From contig NZ_JACJSC010000007.1 in the NCBI RefSeq assembly GCF_014697575.1, positions 62,001-126,000 of the forward strand: 64,000 nt of DNA, in the 5' to 3' direction. Positions 35,693 to 43,336 of the stretch are shown piece after piece (the stretch's first letter is position 1; each line of letters starts with the position of its first letter). This stretch comes from Planktothrix sp. FACHB-1365 (GTDB lineage: Bacteria; Cyanobacteriota; Cyanobacteriia; Cyanobacteriales; Microcoleaceae). A program made the position numbers and the translations under genes. Under the pieces are notes generated by a model. That model did not search any database and was not told the origin of the DNA. It was given only the letters and a program-made list of their open reading frames with translations.

Positions 35693-35752
35693 CCATCTCC
35701 CCGTCCCCTTGTCCCCTTGTCCCCCCGTCCCCCTCTCCCTGTCTCCGTCTCT
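35693..35752 (+). repeat. Polypyrimidine arm flanking the four-helix-bundle gene (right)
   Basis: C/T-rich run with TCCCCGTCCCCTTGTCCCC, the complement of the arm at 35238. Together they make an inverted repeat around one small gene. Confidence 0.8.
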
Positions 35753-35799
35753 TGCTACACTGGGAACGATGAACATCTCGATATCGGAGGATTTTATTT

Positions 35800-36189
35800 G
35801 TGGACTGGCGAGTTCGTGCAATTCGTGGCGCAACAACGGTTTCAGAAAATTCGGTTGCAGCCATTCGAGAAGCGGTTATAGAATTATTAAATGAATTAGA
35901 AACCCGTAATCAACTTGATCCTGATGAAATTATTAGTTTAACGTTTTCAGTCACAAAAGATTTAGATGCTATTTTTCCCGCCGCGATCGCCCGTGAACGT
36001 CCCCTTTGGCACAATGTTCCTCTATTAGATGTTCAACAAATGCACGTCGAAGGCAGTTTAGAAAAATGTATTCGCTTCTTAGTTCATGTTAACTTACCTG
36101 CTCATCAAACCCAAGTTTATCACCCTTATTTAAGAGGGGCTAAAAACCTCCGTCCCGACTGGAATTTAACTCCTATTCATTTATCTTAA
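35800..36189 (+). CDS. aroH: Chorismate mutase AroH
   Basis: 129 aa from a GTG start. The monofunctional AroH family: RVRAIRGATTVSENS with the active-site Arg, DAIFPAAIARERPLWHNVPLLDVQQMHVEGSLEKCIRFLVHVN including the Glu-x-x-x-x-Cys-Ile-Arg region, and RPDWN near the end. It converts chorismate to prephenate for Tyr/Phe. The length equals that of Bacillus AroH (127 aa). It is on the + strand, convergent with secF. Confidence 0.93.
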   Translation: MDWRVRAIRGATTVSENSVAAIREAVIELLNELETRNQLDPDEIISLTFSVTKDLDAIFPAAIARERPLWHNVPLLDVQQMHVEGSLEKCIRFLVHVNLPAHQTQVYHPYLRGAKNLRPDWNLTPIHLS

Positions 36190-36201
36190 AAACATTAATC
36201 A

Positions 36202-36225
36202 GTAGGGGCGGGGAAACCCCGCCCA
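36202..36225. repeat. GGGGAAACCCCGCCC dispersed repeat
   Basis: GTAGGGGCGGGGAAACCCCG followed by CCCA, an imperfect palindrome with stem GGGG-AAA-CCCC. Copies or relatives at 37331, 38857 and (weaker) 31271. It lies between the convergent aroH and secF genes. Confidence 0.85.
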
Positions 36226-36290
36226 TAATCAGTCATCATTTTCTAAGCTTTAGTTAACAGTTAACAACAATTAATTCTTAACTCTTTCAC

Positions 36291-36321
36291 TGATAACTGA
36301 TAACTGATAATTGATAACTGA
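36291..36321. repeat. Heptamer array TGATAAC x4
   Basis: TGATAAC at 36291 and 36298, TGATAAT at 36305, TGATAAC at 36312, then TGA. Just before the secF stop codon on the opposite strand. Confidence 0.9.
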
Positions 36322-36322
36322 T

Positions 36323-37291
36323 TTACTCTTTTTCGGTTGCTAAAGACACAGAAGCGGGTTTGCGATCGCGCCACCACGCTAACATTGTACTAGCAATAAA
36401 AATACTCGAATAAGCCCCAGCTATAAATCCCACTAATAAGGCTAAGGCAAAATATTTCAGGGTTTCGCCACCAAACAGGAAAATACAAGTTAAGGGCAAT
36501 AGAGTGGTTAAAGTGGTGTTAATGGATCGGGTTAAGGTTTGTTCTACCGCATCATCCACCACTTGATTAATATGAAGATCGGGGTTACGGGTAATCACTT
36601 CCCGAACGCGGTCATAAATCACCACCGTATCATTAACAGAAAATCCTACAATGGTTAACAGAGCCACTAGAAATAAACTGTCAACTTCCACACCCAAGAC
36701 TAAGCCTAAAATTGCAAAAATTCCAACGGTAACTAAAACATCATGGAATAAGGCAACAAAGGCAAAAAAGGCATAATCCAGCTTAAATCGAAAGGTTAAA
36801 TAAACCGTAATTCCAGCAAAAGATAACAATAAAGCCGTTAATCCCGATAGAAAAATTTGACGACCAACGGTGGGGCCAACGGTGTCAATTTGAGTTCCTT
36901 TTGGGTCAAATGCTCCGATTTTTTCACTTAAAGCATTTTGCAAATTGGTTCGTTCTTCAACATTTAAGCTTTTTGTCCGAATCGAAACAATTTGTTTATC
37001 GTTTTTACCCGCATCTTTATCTAACAGTTGAATGGAACTATTTGCTAAACCTTGAGTTGCTAAAACCTCCCGAACTTCAGTCAGATCAATCGGGCCATTA
37101 CAATTATTGGGAACCGAACAATCGAGTTCCAACTGAAGACGAGTTCCTCCGACAAAATCTAACGCCGGACGTAACGGTGCGCCAATATCCGGGCGAGTCC
37201 AAGAAATCGCCATAGCAATAATTCCAGCCAGAATAATCGCAGCAGAAATCGCCCACCATAAATTGCGTTGTTTAATAACACTAAAAGCCAT
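36323..37291 (-). CDS. secF: Protein translocase subunit SecF
   Basis: 322 aa. Six hydrophobic spans: the first is [19 protein letters not shown], followed by the large periplasmic loop with [12 protein letters not shown]. It has [35 protein letters not shown] (the conserved SecF segment), [21 protein letters not shown] and [17 protein letters not shown]. SecF works with SecD to pull proteins across the membrane using the proton gradient. Its own start is 110 bp downstream of the secD stop, and the pair forms an operon read leftward, with repeats between. Confidence 0.95.
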   Translation of the reverse strand: MAFSVIKQRNLWWAISAAIILAGIIAMAISWTRPDIGAPLRPALDFVGGTRLQLELDCSVPNNCNGPIDLTEVREVLATQGLANSSIQLLDKDAGKNDKQIVSIRTKSLNVEERTNLQNALSEKIGAFDPKGTQIDTVGPTVGRQIFLSGLTALLLSFAGITVYLTFRFKLDYAFFAFVALFHDVLVTVGIFAILGLVLGVEVDSLFLVALLTIVGFSVNDTVVIYDRVREVITRNPDLHINQVVDDAVEQTLTRSINTTLTTLLPLTCIFLFGGETLKYFALALLVGFIAGAYSSIFIASTMLAWWRDRKPASVSLATEKE

Positions 37292-37304
37292 AAATTAGTT
37301 AATT

Positions 37305-37375
37305 GTTGACGGTTGACGGTTGACGGGTACGGACGGGGAAACCCCGCCCCTACGACGGTTGACGGTTGATTGTTC
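37305..37375. repeat. Repeat-filled secD-secF gap: heptamer GTTGACG and GGGGAAACCCC
   Basis: GTTGACG three times (37305-37325), then the G-rich repeat ACGGACGGGGAAACCCCGCC (around 37329-37348) and CCCTACGACGGTTGACGG-type copies after it. So one intergenic gap holds both repeat families, nested. Confidence 0.85.
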
Positions 37376-37401
37376 CCTAATTACTAATTACTGATTACTG
37401 A

Positions 37402-38796
37402 CTACTGAGAGATTTTTTTCAAATTTGGGCAGAATAATTCAGGTTTTCTTAACTCTGGAAAATCAAGAACGAGGAAGAGAAAACTACGACTACAAGTAAT
37501 GGCAGTAAACATACTCACCGCTACCCCTAGTCCTAATGTTAAGGCAAAACCTTTCACTAATCCTGTACCTAACCAAAATAGGGCGACACAAGCAATAACC
37601 GTTGTGACGTTACCATCTAAAATGCTACTAAAAGCACGATAAAAGCCTGATTCTACAGAACGATATAGGGTTTTTCCCGCTCTCAATTCTTCACGAGTTC
37701 GTTCAAAAATTAGAACGTTAGCATCCACCGCCATCCCAATACTGAGAATAAAACCTGCAATTCCCGGTAACGTTAAAGTTACACCCAATAAATCAAATAG
37801 GGCTAAACTTAATAACGCATAAATCAATAACGAAAAATCCGCTATTAAGCCCGGTAATCGATAATAAACAATCATGAAAATCAGGACTAAAATTAAACCC
37901 GTTACCCCAGCATAAACACTCTTGTTAATACTATCTCGTCCTAATGTAGCCCCAACGGTTCTATTTTCCACAATTTCCACGGGAACAGGTAAAGCCCCAC
38001 CTCGCAATTGTACCGCTAAAGCATTAGCTTCTTCGGCGGTAAATCGTCCTGTAATAACGGCTCGACCTCCTGTAATTCCTGTATCGGCAAATTCTACAGG
38101 AACCGACGGGGAGCTTAATAAATTATTATCTAGAAAAATCCCAATTGTTCGCCCAGTTCCGGCTAAATTTTTAGTGAGTTCAGCGAAGTTGTCGCCCCCT
38201 TCAGAACTAAACACTAAACCAATATTCCAGTTTCCTCCACCTTGGACAGGTTCAGGATAGGCATCTTTTAAATCTTGCCCTCTCAAAATAGGACTATTAT
38301 AGAGTTGAGCGATCGCTGCATTACTCTGATTCAAAGATTCAATCGCTTTCGCTAAAGCTTGAGAATCTCCCTTTTTTTTAGCCTCTTCAATTTGTTGTTT
38401 AATTCCTTGCTGAACTTGCAATTCCACCGGAAGTTGTTGTTCTGTTCCCGGCTTTTGTTCGCGGAAATCTAATTGCGCCGTTCCTCCTAAAACTCGTTCT
38501 GCTTCTTCCGGGTTATTAACCCCCGGTAACTGTACAACAATTTGATCTTGTCCAACGGTTTGTACTAAAGCTTCCGATACTCCCAGTTCATTCACCCGGT
38601 TTTCAATCACGCTTTGAACAGACGTTAGAACCCGTTCATCAATGATTGGAACCGCTTCTGAAGGCTTCAATTGAATGGTAAGTTGAGAACCTCCCCGTAG
38701 GTCTAAACCTAATCGTAAAGGAACATTAGCAAGGACAACAATGGAGGCAATAATCACCACCAAAATTAGAATTAAAACAGAACGTTGTTTTCGCAT
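37402..38796 (-). CDS. secD: Protein translocase subunit SecD
   Basis: 464 aa. The N-terminal membrane helix SVLILILVVIIASIVVLAN precedes LRLGLDLRGGSQLTIQL, then the periplasmic P1 domain with VIENRVNELGVSEALVQTVG and LPGVNNPEEAERVLGGTAQLDF. C-terminal membrane helices include GLILVLIFMIVYYRLPGLIAD, LPGIAGFILSIGMAVDANVLIFER (the conserved SecD segment) and GLVKGFALTLGLGVAVSM. It partners SecF. Length fits cyanobacterial SecD. Start at 38796, immediately upstream of a 7-copy heptamer array. Confidence 0.95.
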   Translation of the reverse strand: MRKQRSVLILILVVIIASIVVLANVPLRLGLDLRGGSQLTIQLKPSEAVPIIDERVLTSVQSVIENRVNELGVSEALVQTVGQDQIVVQLPGVNNPEEAERVLGGTAQLDFREQKPGTEQQLPVELQVQQGIKQQIEEAKKKGDSQALAKAIESLNQSNAAIAQLYNSPILRGQDLKDAYPEPVQGGGNWNIGLVFSSEGGDNFAELTKNLAGTGRTIGIFLDNNLLSSPSVPVEFADTGITGGRAVITGRFTAEEANALAVQLRGGALPVPVEIVENRTVGATLGRDSINKSVYAGVTGLILVLIFMIVYYRLPGLIADFSLLIYALLSLALFDLLGVTLTLPGIAGFILSIGMAVDANVLIFERTREELRAGKTLYRSVESGFYRAFSSILDGNVTTVIACVALFWLGTGLVKGFALTLGLGVAVSMFTAITCSRSFLFLVLDFPELRKPELFCPNLKKISQ

Positions 38797-38800
38797 CGTA

Positions 38801-38856
38801 ATCAGTTATCAGTTATCAGTTATCAGTTATCAGTTATCAGTTATCAGTTATCAATT
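38801..38856. repeat. Heptamer array ATCAGTT x7
   Basis: Seven perfect copies of ATCAGTT in register (38801-38849) plus one imperfect ATCAATT. It lies 5 bp upstream of the secD start codon, so it is part of the secD leader. Confidence 0.95.
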
Positions 38857-38880
38857 GTAGGGCGGGGTTTCCCCGTCCGC
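38857..38880. repeat. GGGGTTTCCCCGTCC dispersed repeat
   Basis: GTAGGGCGGGGTTTCCCC followed by GTCCGC: the inverted orientation of the repeat at 36202 and 37331, directly abutting the heptamer array. Confidence 0.85.
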
Positions 38881-38944
38881 ACTCAGTCATCATTTTTTAA
38901 CCTTGAGTTAATAGTTGTCAACTATTAACTATTAACTCTTTCAC

Positions 38945-38975
38945 TGATGACTGATGACTGATGACTGATAACTGA
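38945..38975. repeat. Heptamer array TGATGAC x3 + TGATAAC
   Basis: Three TGATGAC (38945-38965), one TGATAAC (38966-38972) and TGA, just downstream of the pdhB stop codon on the minus strand. Confidence 0.9.
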
Positions 38976-38984
38976 AAAAGCTGA

Positions 38985-39968
38985 TTAAAATTTCTTACTT
39001 AGAATCTTCTGAACACCCTCAACAATTTGCTCTGGTTGAACAATCGTGAGTCGTTCTAAAGCTCCATTGTAAGGTGTCGGAATATCTTGGGATGCTAACC
39101 GCAATACAGGCGCATCTAATTCATCAAAAAGACGATCATTAATTGAAGCGGTAATTTCTGCTCCCAGTCCCCCGGTTTTCATACATTCTTCAACAATAAT
39201 CACGCGATGAGTTTTGCAGATGGATTCACCAATCGTATCAAAATCCAAAGGTTTGAGAGAAATTAAATCAATCACTTCAGGATCATAACCCTGTTTCACT
39301 AAAGTCGGAACCGCCTGCATCACATGATGACGCATCCGAGAATAAGTCAAAATCGTTACATCTTTTCCGCGTCTGACCACTTCCGCTTTATCAATCGGGA
39401 CAATATATTCTTCGTCGGGGATATCTTCTTTGAGGTTATATAATAAAACGTGCTCAAAAAACAAAACCGGATTATCATCTCTAATCGCCGCTTTCAGTAA
39501 CCCTTTGGCGTTATAAGGAGTCGAACAAGCGACCATTTTTAACCCAGGAACTGATTGAAAATAAGATTCTAACCGTTGAGAGTGTTCCGCACCCAATTGA
39601 CGGCCCACACCCCCAGGGCCACGAATCACCAAAGGCATTTTAAAATTTCCGCCAGAGGTATAACGCAGCATTCCCCCATTGTTAGCAATTTGGTTGAAGG
39701 CGAGTAACAAAAATCCCATGTTCATCCCTTCAATAATCGGCCGTAACCCCGTCATTGCAGCGCCAACGGCCATTCCGGTAAAACTATTTTCTGCAATGGG
39801 AGTGTCTAAAACCCGCAAATCTCCATATTTTTGATAAAGGTCTTTCGTGACTTTGTAGGAACCGCCATAGTGACCCACATCTTCTCCCAACACAAACACG
39901 GAGGGGTCACGAGCCATTTCTTCATCGGTTGCTTGTCTCAGCGCATTAAAAAGTAGGGTTGGTGCCAT
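38985..39968 (-). CDS. pdhB: Pyruvate dehydrogenase E1 beta subunit
   Basis: 327 aa from the ATG at 39968 ([21 protein letters not shown]), the normal start of cyanobacterial PdhB. The same frame is open 48 codons further upstream but that stretch does not look like protein. Motifs: [53 protein letters not shown] and [17 protein letters not shown]. It binds thiamine diphosphate at the interface with E1 alpha, which is not in the window. The gene is alone on the minus strand. Confidence 0.93.
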   Translation of the reverse strand: MAPTLLFNALRQATDEEMARDPSVFVLGEDVGHYGGSYKVTKDLYQKYGDLRVLDTPIAENSFTGMAVGAAMTGLRPIIEGMNMGFLLLAFNQIANNGGMLRYTSGGNFKMPLVIRGPGGVGRQLGAEHSQRLESYFQSVPGLKMVACSTPYNAKGLLKAAIRDDNPVLFFEHVLLYNLKEDIPDEEYIVPIDKAEVVRRGKDVTILTYSRMRHHVMQAVPTLVKQGYDPEVIDLISLKPLDFDTIGESICKTHRVIIVEECMKTGGLGAEITASINDRLFDELDAPVLRLASQDIPTPYNGALERLTIVQPEQIVEGVQKILSKKF

Positions 39969-40155
39969 TGCAATTGTTGATAAGCGAGTGTGGATCACAG
40001 CTAATCTTACCAAAAGATTGAGTTTAAACCTTCCCTGATTCCAATTATGGGTTTGAGGGTTGAGTCCCACTAGGGTTTGGGAACTTTCCTCAGACTGACC
40101 TATCCTAGTCATGATGATCCATTTTTAATCTTGCGATGGACTTCCCTCAGTCTGT

Positions 40156-40284
40156 TTGTCTGTAGCCGAAGAAAGGGTAACGATAGTTGAGTTTGCGACT
40201 ACTAAGGATTTAATTAGGGTTTATAATGATACTGACTTAGCTAGAGTTGAGGGTTTAAATTTAGAGAATTGGGTAGAATTATAA
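40156..40284 (+). CDS. Possible small ORF upstream of the papain-fold toxin gene
   Basis: 42 codons from a TTG, ending 12 bp before the toxin ATG. It reads VEFATTKDLIRVYNDTDLAR then VEGLNLENWVEL. The composition is unlike random AT-rich DNA and an in-frame stop lies upstream. It could be a short antitoxin/chaperone or the lost tail of a carrier protein. I do not recognise it. Confidence 0.35.
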   Translation: MSVAEERVTIVEFATTKDLIRVYNDTDLARVEGLNLENWVEL

Positions 40285-40296
40285 AATTTATCCTTG

Positions 40297-40677
40297 ATGA
40301 ACTATTTAACACCAAAACAAAAACAAGACTTAGCAGAAATAGCTAATAATCATCCTAATTTACAATGTGTTCAATGTGCTTTAGCTATCAAAAAATATTT
40401 GCAACTGGAAGGAATTCAAGGTAAATTAATTAAAGTTAATACACAAGCAGATTTAGATTATCGTAACTGTTTTCTTTATGATGATAGTATTGGAGGTGAT
40501 GCAATTTCAGAAACAGGATACCATGAAGGAGTAATAGTTATCCTAGATGAAGTTGAGATTGTTTTTGATAATCACCATCCTCAAGGAATACCTAAAATAG
40601 AATGGTTGGCTAATTTTCAATTTTTTGGTAAAATTCACTTAGGACAAGAGTTAATCATCACTGAAGAAGATTTTTAG
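40297..40677 (+). CDS. Papain-fold toxin-like protein
   Basis: 126 aa from the ATG at 40297. It matches the papain-fold toxin domain of polymorphic toxins: helix-containing LQCVQCALAIKKYL supplies a Cys nucleophile near residue 29-32, SETGYHEGVIVILDEVEIVFDNH supplies the His and Asp/Asn, and a last helix follows. There is no secretion leader in this ORF, so the toxin domain is free-standing. An immunity-like gene follows 20 bp later. Whether it is active as a protease/deamidase is unknown. Confidence 0.7.
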   Translation: MNYLTPKQKQDLAEIANNHPNLQCVQCALAIKKYLQLEGIQGKLIKVNTQADLDYRNCFLYDDSIGGDAISETGYHEGVIVILDEVEIVFDNHHPQGIPKIEWLANFQFFGKIHLGQELIITEEDF

Positions 40678-40697
40678 TAAAAACAAGGAATAAATTT

Positions 40698-41075
40698 ATG
40701 CTAGATTTAACTCCAACAAACGGCAATAAAAATACTCAAGAATATCTCTATGATTTATTAGCAAGAATTAAACAACGCCCGGGAATGTATTTAGGAAAAG
40801 TATCTCTAACTCGTTTAAAAATGCTATTAATGGGTTACAGTATGTCAAGAGGAGAGTTAGGGTTACAATTAACACAACAAGAAAAACAATTTGCTCAATT
40901 TCAGCAATGGATACAAAAGAAATATCAAATTAATTCGGCTCAAGGTTGGGAAACAATTATTTTATCTCAAGTAGAAGACGAAAAGTTAGCTTTTGATTTA
41001 TTTTTTGAGTTATTTGAGCAATTTAATATTGAGTTTATTCCCTTAGATAAGACTGCTCTAAATGTAGGTAAATAA
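40698..41075 (+). CDS. Probable immunity protein for the papain-fold toxin
   Basis: 125 aa, with AAGGA upstream. Contains YLYDLLARIKQRPGMYLGKVSL, the RPGMYLG signature found in small proteins next to papain-fold toxins, and a helical remainder (FFELFEQFNIEF). It is acidic with no signal peptide. Linked by 20 bp to the toxin gene, so probably its neutraliser; assignment from context plus motif. Confidence 0.65.
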   Translation: MLDLTPTNGNKNTQEYLYDLLARIKQRPGMYLGKVSLTRLKMLLMGYSMSRGELGLQLTQQEKQFAQFQQWIQKKYQINSAQGWETIILSQVEDEKLAFDLFFELFEQFNIEFIPLDKTALNVGK

Positions 41076-41217
41076 TAATATTTTTTAATAACTGTAGGGT
41101 GAGCAATTAGCATTTTTTAAATATAGGTAAATAATAATAAAGCGATCGCACCTCAATTTCTCCCCAACGGTTGAGTTCAGCCACCACAAAAAGCCTCCAA
41201 CTTCCATCAAATAATCT

Positions 41218-41412
41218 CTAGGAGGTCGGCTGTAATAATTTGTTATCCGGCTGATTACGAGGTTTGAGTGGGGTTGAAATAGTTCGTCTGTCGCTATTAG
41301 ATTGTTTTTTACGAAGATCATCGCAAATTGCTTGCAAATCATAGTTAAAGGACTTTGCGTGTTCTTCACGTATTCTGTAAATCTCTTCGAGAACTTCATC
41401 TTTCCACATCAT
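41218..41412 (-). CDS. Small partner protein of a degraded PIN toxin
   Basis: 64 aa (MMWKDEVLEEIYRIREEHAK...), start ATG at 41412 overlapping the stop of the PIN remnant (TAATG), a typical toxin-antitoxin coupling. The first 36 residues are conserved in cyanobacteria beside PIN proteins. The tail (TISTPLKPRNQPDN...) is polar. It is an orphan now that the toxin 5' end is lost. Confidence 0.65.
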   Translation of the reverse strand: MMWKDEVLEEIYRIREEHAKSFNYDLQAICDDLRKKQSNSDRRTISTPLKPRNQPDNKLLQPTS

Positions 41413-41582
41413 TAATCTCCCATTAGTTCATTAGGTGTACAAATCGTTGGCAACTCGTATCCGGCTTCCATACTTAATTGTGCAAGTTTCTTTTGTATTT
41501 GAGCGTTGGCAATATGTTTGCAGTTCCATGTTAACAGATAGTCGATTGCGTAAACTGTTGCGACTGCAATATGAACTGTAGA
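41412..41582 (-). pseudogene. PIN-domain (VapC-like) toxin, 3' remnant
   Basis: The last 53 codons of a PIN protein remain: HIAVATVYAIDYLLTWNCKH, then IANAQIQKKLA and PTICTPNELMGD, the well-known C-terminal half with the Asp of the fourth acidic site. Upstream in the same frame is a TAA, and the neighbouring frame shows residues consistent with a frameshift. The 5' half is absent. It overlaps the 64-aa gene start. Confidence 0.8.
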
Positions 41583-41665
41583 TTATCCACATCAGACTAC
41601 TGTGGCTTCAGAGGAAGTAACGTAATATAATAGTATCCAAAACTGTTTAATCTTGCAGTAAAATT

Positions 41666-41917
41666 ATGACTCAAGGAATTAATGAACCTAGAATTAAAGA
41701 AAATACACTGTTAGATAAATTTAGAAACCTAACAACTGAACAACAAACCATTTTAGATTTTATTGAATTTATGGATAGTAAAAAACATAAATTACAAGAA
41801 AATCAAGAACAAGAAGTCTCTGCTTATGATTTAGCTCAGGAATGGGCTGGTTCTGTAGAAAGTGGAATTGGGGATTTATCTACTAATAAAAAGTACCTTC
41901 AAGGATTTGGTCAATAA
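41666..41917 (+). CDS. Antitoxin-like protein
   Basis: 83 aa. A helical N-terminal domain (LLDKFRNLTTEQQTILDFIEFMDSKK) is followed by an antitoxin-like tail with EVSAYDLAQEWAGSVESGIGDLSTN. The stop codon overlaps the ATG of the PIN toxin gene (TAATG). This is the pattern of VapB-type partners in cyanobacteria, though the N-terminus does not look like AbrB. Confidence 0.75.
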   Translation: MTQGINEPRIKENTLLDKFRNLTTEQQTILDFIEFMDSKKHKLQENQEQEVSAYDLAQEWAGSVESGIGDLSTNKKYLQGFGQ

Positions 41918-42207
41918 TGCAATCAGACATTATTATAGATACTTCCCCTTTAGTTGCTTTTATTGATAAAAGTGATAATTTTCATCAGTGGACAGTGGAA
42001 ACATGGAAAAAGTTACGTCCTCCTTTATTTACTTGTGAAGCAGTTATTGCGGAATCTTGTTTTTTATTGCAAAATGTTCATGGGGGTGAAAATTCTATTT
42101 TATCTTTATTGGAAGCATAAGTAATTAAAATACCTTTTAATTTAAGTAAAGAAGTAATAGAAATAAAAAAAATAATGAAACAATATCAATCTGTTCCGAT
42201 TATTTAA
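41917..42207 (+). pseudogene. PIN-domain toxin interrupted by a nonsense codon and truncated
   Basis: 67 codons read as the PIN N-terminus: IIIDTSPLVAFIDKSDNFHQW with the first acidic Asp, and CEAVIAESCFLL. TAA follows at 42118-42120, then the same frame continues VIKIPFNLSKEVIEIKKIMK, the expected PIN sequence, and stops again at 42205. The C-terminal half that normally follows is absent. So the toxin is dead while its antitoxin gene is intact. Confidence 0.85.
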
Positions 42208-42249
42208 AATATGCTATAATTTTAAAAACTAAATTTGACATGGTAAACC

Positions 42250-42456
42250 ATGAAATTATCAATTGATGACGACATTACAAAAGAAATGCTGACAGAAATA
42301 ATGGTAGAAATTATTAAAACTAAAAAAGATTTATTTTATGATCTTATCCTAGAAGCATTGGAGGAAATTTCTCTAGCTAATGCTATTAAAGAAGGAAGAC
42401 AAGATGATTTTGCTTCTGAAGAAAAAATATTTGCTTTATTAGATAGTGAAGATTAA
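42250..42456 (+). CDS. Orphan antitoxin-like small protein
   Basis: 68 aa, acidic and helical: VEIIKTKKDLFYDLILEALE, then AIKEGRQDDFASEEKIFALL, a tail typical of RelB-like antitoxins in cyanobacteria. The stop overlaps the ATG of a very short toxin remnant (TAATG at 42454-42458). Confidence 0.6.
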   Translation: MKLSIDDDITKEMLTEIMVEIIKTKKDLFYDLILEALEEISLANAIKEGRQDDFASEEKIFALLDSED

Positions 42457-42503
42457 TGAAAATCAAATTTGAATCAAGATTTGAAGAAATTAACAAAAAT
42501 TAA
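42456..42503 (+). pseudogene. RelE-like toxin, N-terminal remnant
   Basis: Fifteen codons, MKIKFESRFEEINKN, then stop. It resembles the N-terminus of RelE-type toxins, which commonly start MxIxFxxxFxxdL. It begins on the stop of the preceding antitoxin-like gene. In the next frame KINDTKW follows, as if a frameshift broke it. Short, so only moderately sure. Confidence 0.5.
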
Positions 42504-42570
42504 TGACACAAAATGGTAAAAATAAGTTAAGCTAAGTAAAGATCATCAAGTTAAATTGTTCGATTTATTT

Positions 42571-42795
42571 ATGAATAGTTTATTATCTGAACAAATTTTA
42601 CCCCTAACTATTCCCGAAAAGCTTCAATTAATAGAAGAAATTTGGGATAGTGTTGTTATGGATGCTGATCAAATTCCTTTAACTCAATCTCAGAAACAGG
42701 AATTAGATCGGCGTTTAGCATCTTATCAAAATTTTGAAAATGAAGGTAAATCTTGGGAAGTCGTTAAGCGAAGAATTATTAAAGATGACATATAA
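42571..42795 (+). CDS. Antitoxin of addiction module (ParD/RelB-like)
   Basis: 74 aa from ATG 42571. Family of addiction-module components with LTIPEKLQLIEEIWDSVVMD then IPLTQSQKQELDRRLASYQN. The 3' end overlaps the toxin start (ATG at 42785, stop at 42795), which suggests coupled translation. It probably binds the ParE-like toxin and represses the operon. Confidence 0.85.
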   Translation: MNSLLSEQILPLTIPEKLQLIEEIWDSVVMDADQIPLTQSQKQELDRRLASYQNFENEGKSWEVVKRRIIKDDI

Positions 42796-43081
42796 AATTA
42801 AAATTTCAGAGGAAGCTGAATTAGATTTAGATGATGCTTATCAGTGGTATGAATCACAAGTTAACCAACTTGGATCAGAGTTGATTCGAGTTGTAGATCA
42901 AAATTTAGCTTTAATTCAACAAAATCCTCTCGCTTATCCCATTATTTATAATAATGTACGCCGGAAATTATTGCCAAGATTTCCCTATGGTTTGTTTTAT
43001 GTAATTCACGATGATATTATTTTTATCTTGGCTTTTTTCCATGTTAAGCGTGATCCTCAACAGTGGAAAAAACGTTTCTAG
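42785..43081 (+). CDS. parE: ParE/RelE-family toxin
   Basis: 98 aa from the ATG overlapping the antitoxin stop. ParE fold: YKIKISEEAELDLDDAYQWY, then LIQQNPLAYPIIYNNVRRKL, FPYGLFYVIHDDIIFILAFFH and RDPQQWKKRF at the end. These are classic C-terminal positions of ParE/RelE (R at ~80, Arg/Trp tail). ParE members poison gyrase, RelE members cut mRNA; the sequence leans to ParE. The only toxin in this 2.9-kb stretch with no defect seen. Confidence 0.88.
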   Translation: MTYKIKISEEAELDLDDAYQWYESQVNQLGSELIRVVDQNLALIQQNPLAYPIIYNNVRRKLLPRFPYGLFYVIHDDIIFILAFFHVKRDPQQWKKRF

Positions 43082-43336
43082 CGATCGAATCATCTCAAAA
43101 AATTACAAGGTTATGATACATTCTATCTTATCTGTTTAGGCAACTATAGGGTAGGGATAGAATTGAGTAAAGATACAATTATTTTTACTAGGTTTTTACA
43201 TCGGAAAGATATTTATAAATTTTTCCCTTGATTAGCAAAAAATATGTGATTGCCAATCAATAAACATAAAACGCCTTACATATCAAGAATCGATCGCACC
43301 CCCAAACTCCTCTACACATCAAAAAGCTAAAATATT

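Noticed and set aside
38801-38856. CRISPR array
   Set aside because: Contiguous 7-bp units with no spacers.
38985-40112. 375-aa start of pdhB
   Set aside because: The 48 extra N-terminal residues do not resemble E1 beta; [11 protein letters not shown] at 39968 is the family start.
41085-41399. 104-codon minus-strand ORF
   Set aside because: Shadow of the 64-aa gene; no family resemblance.
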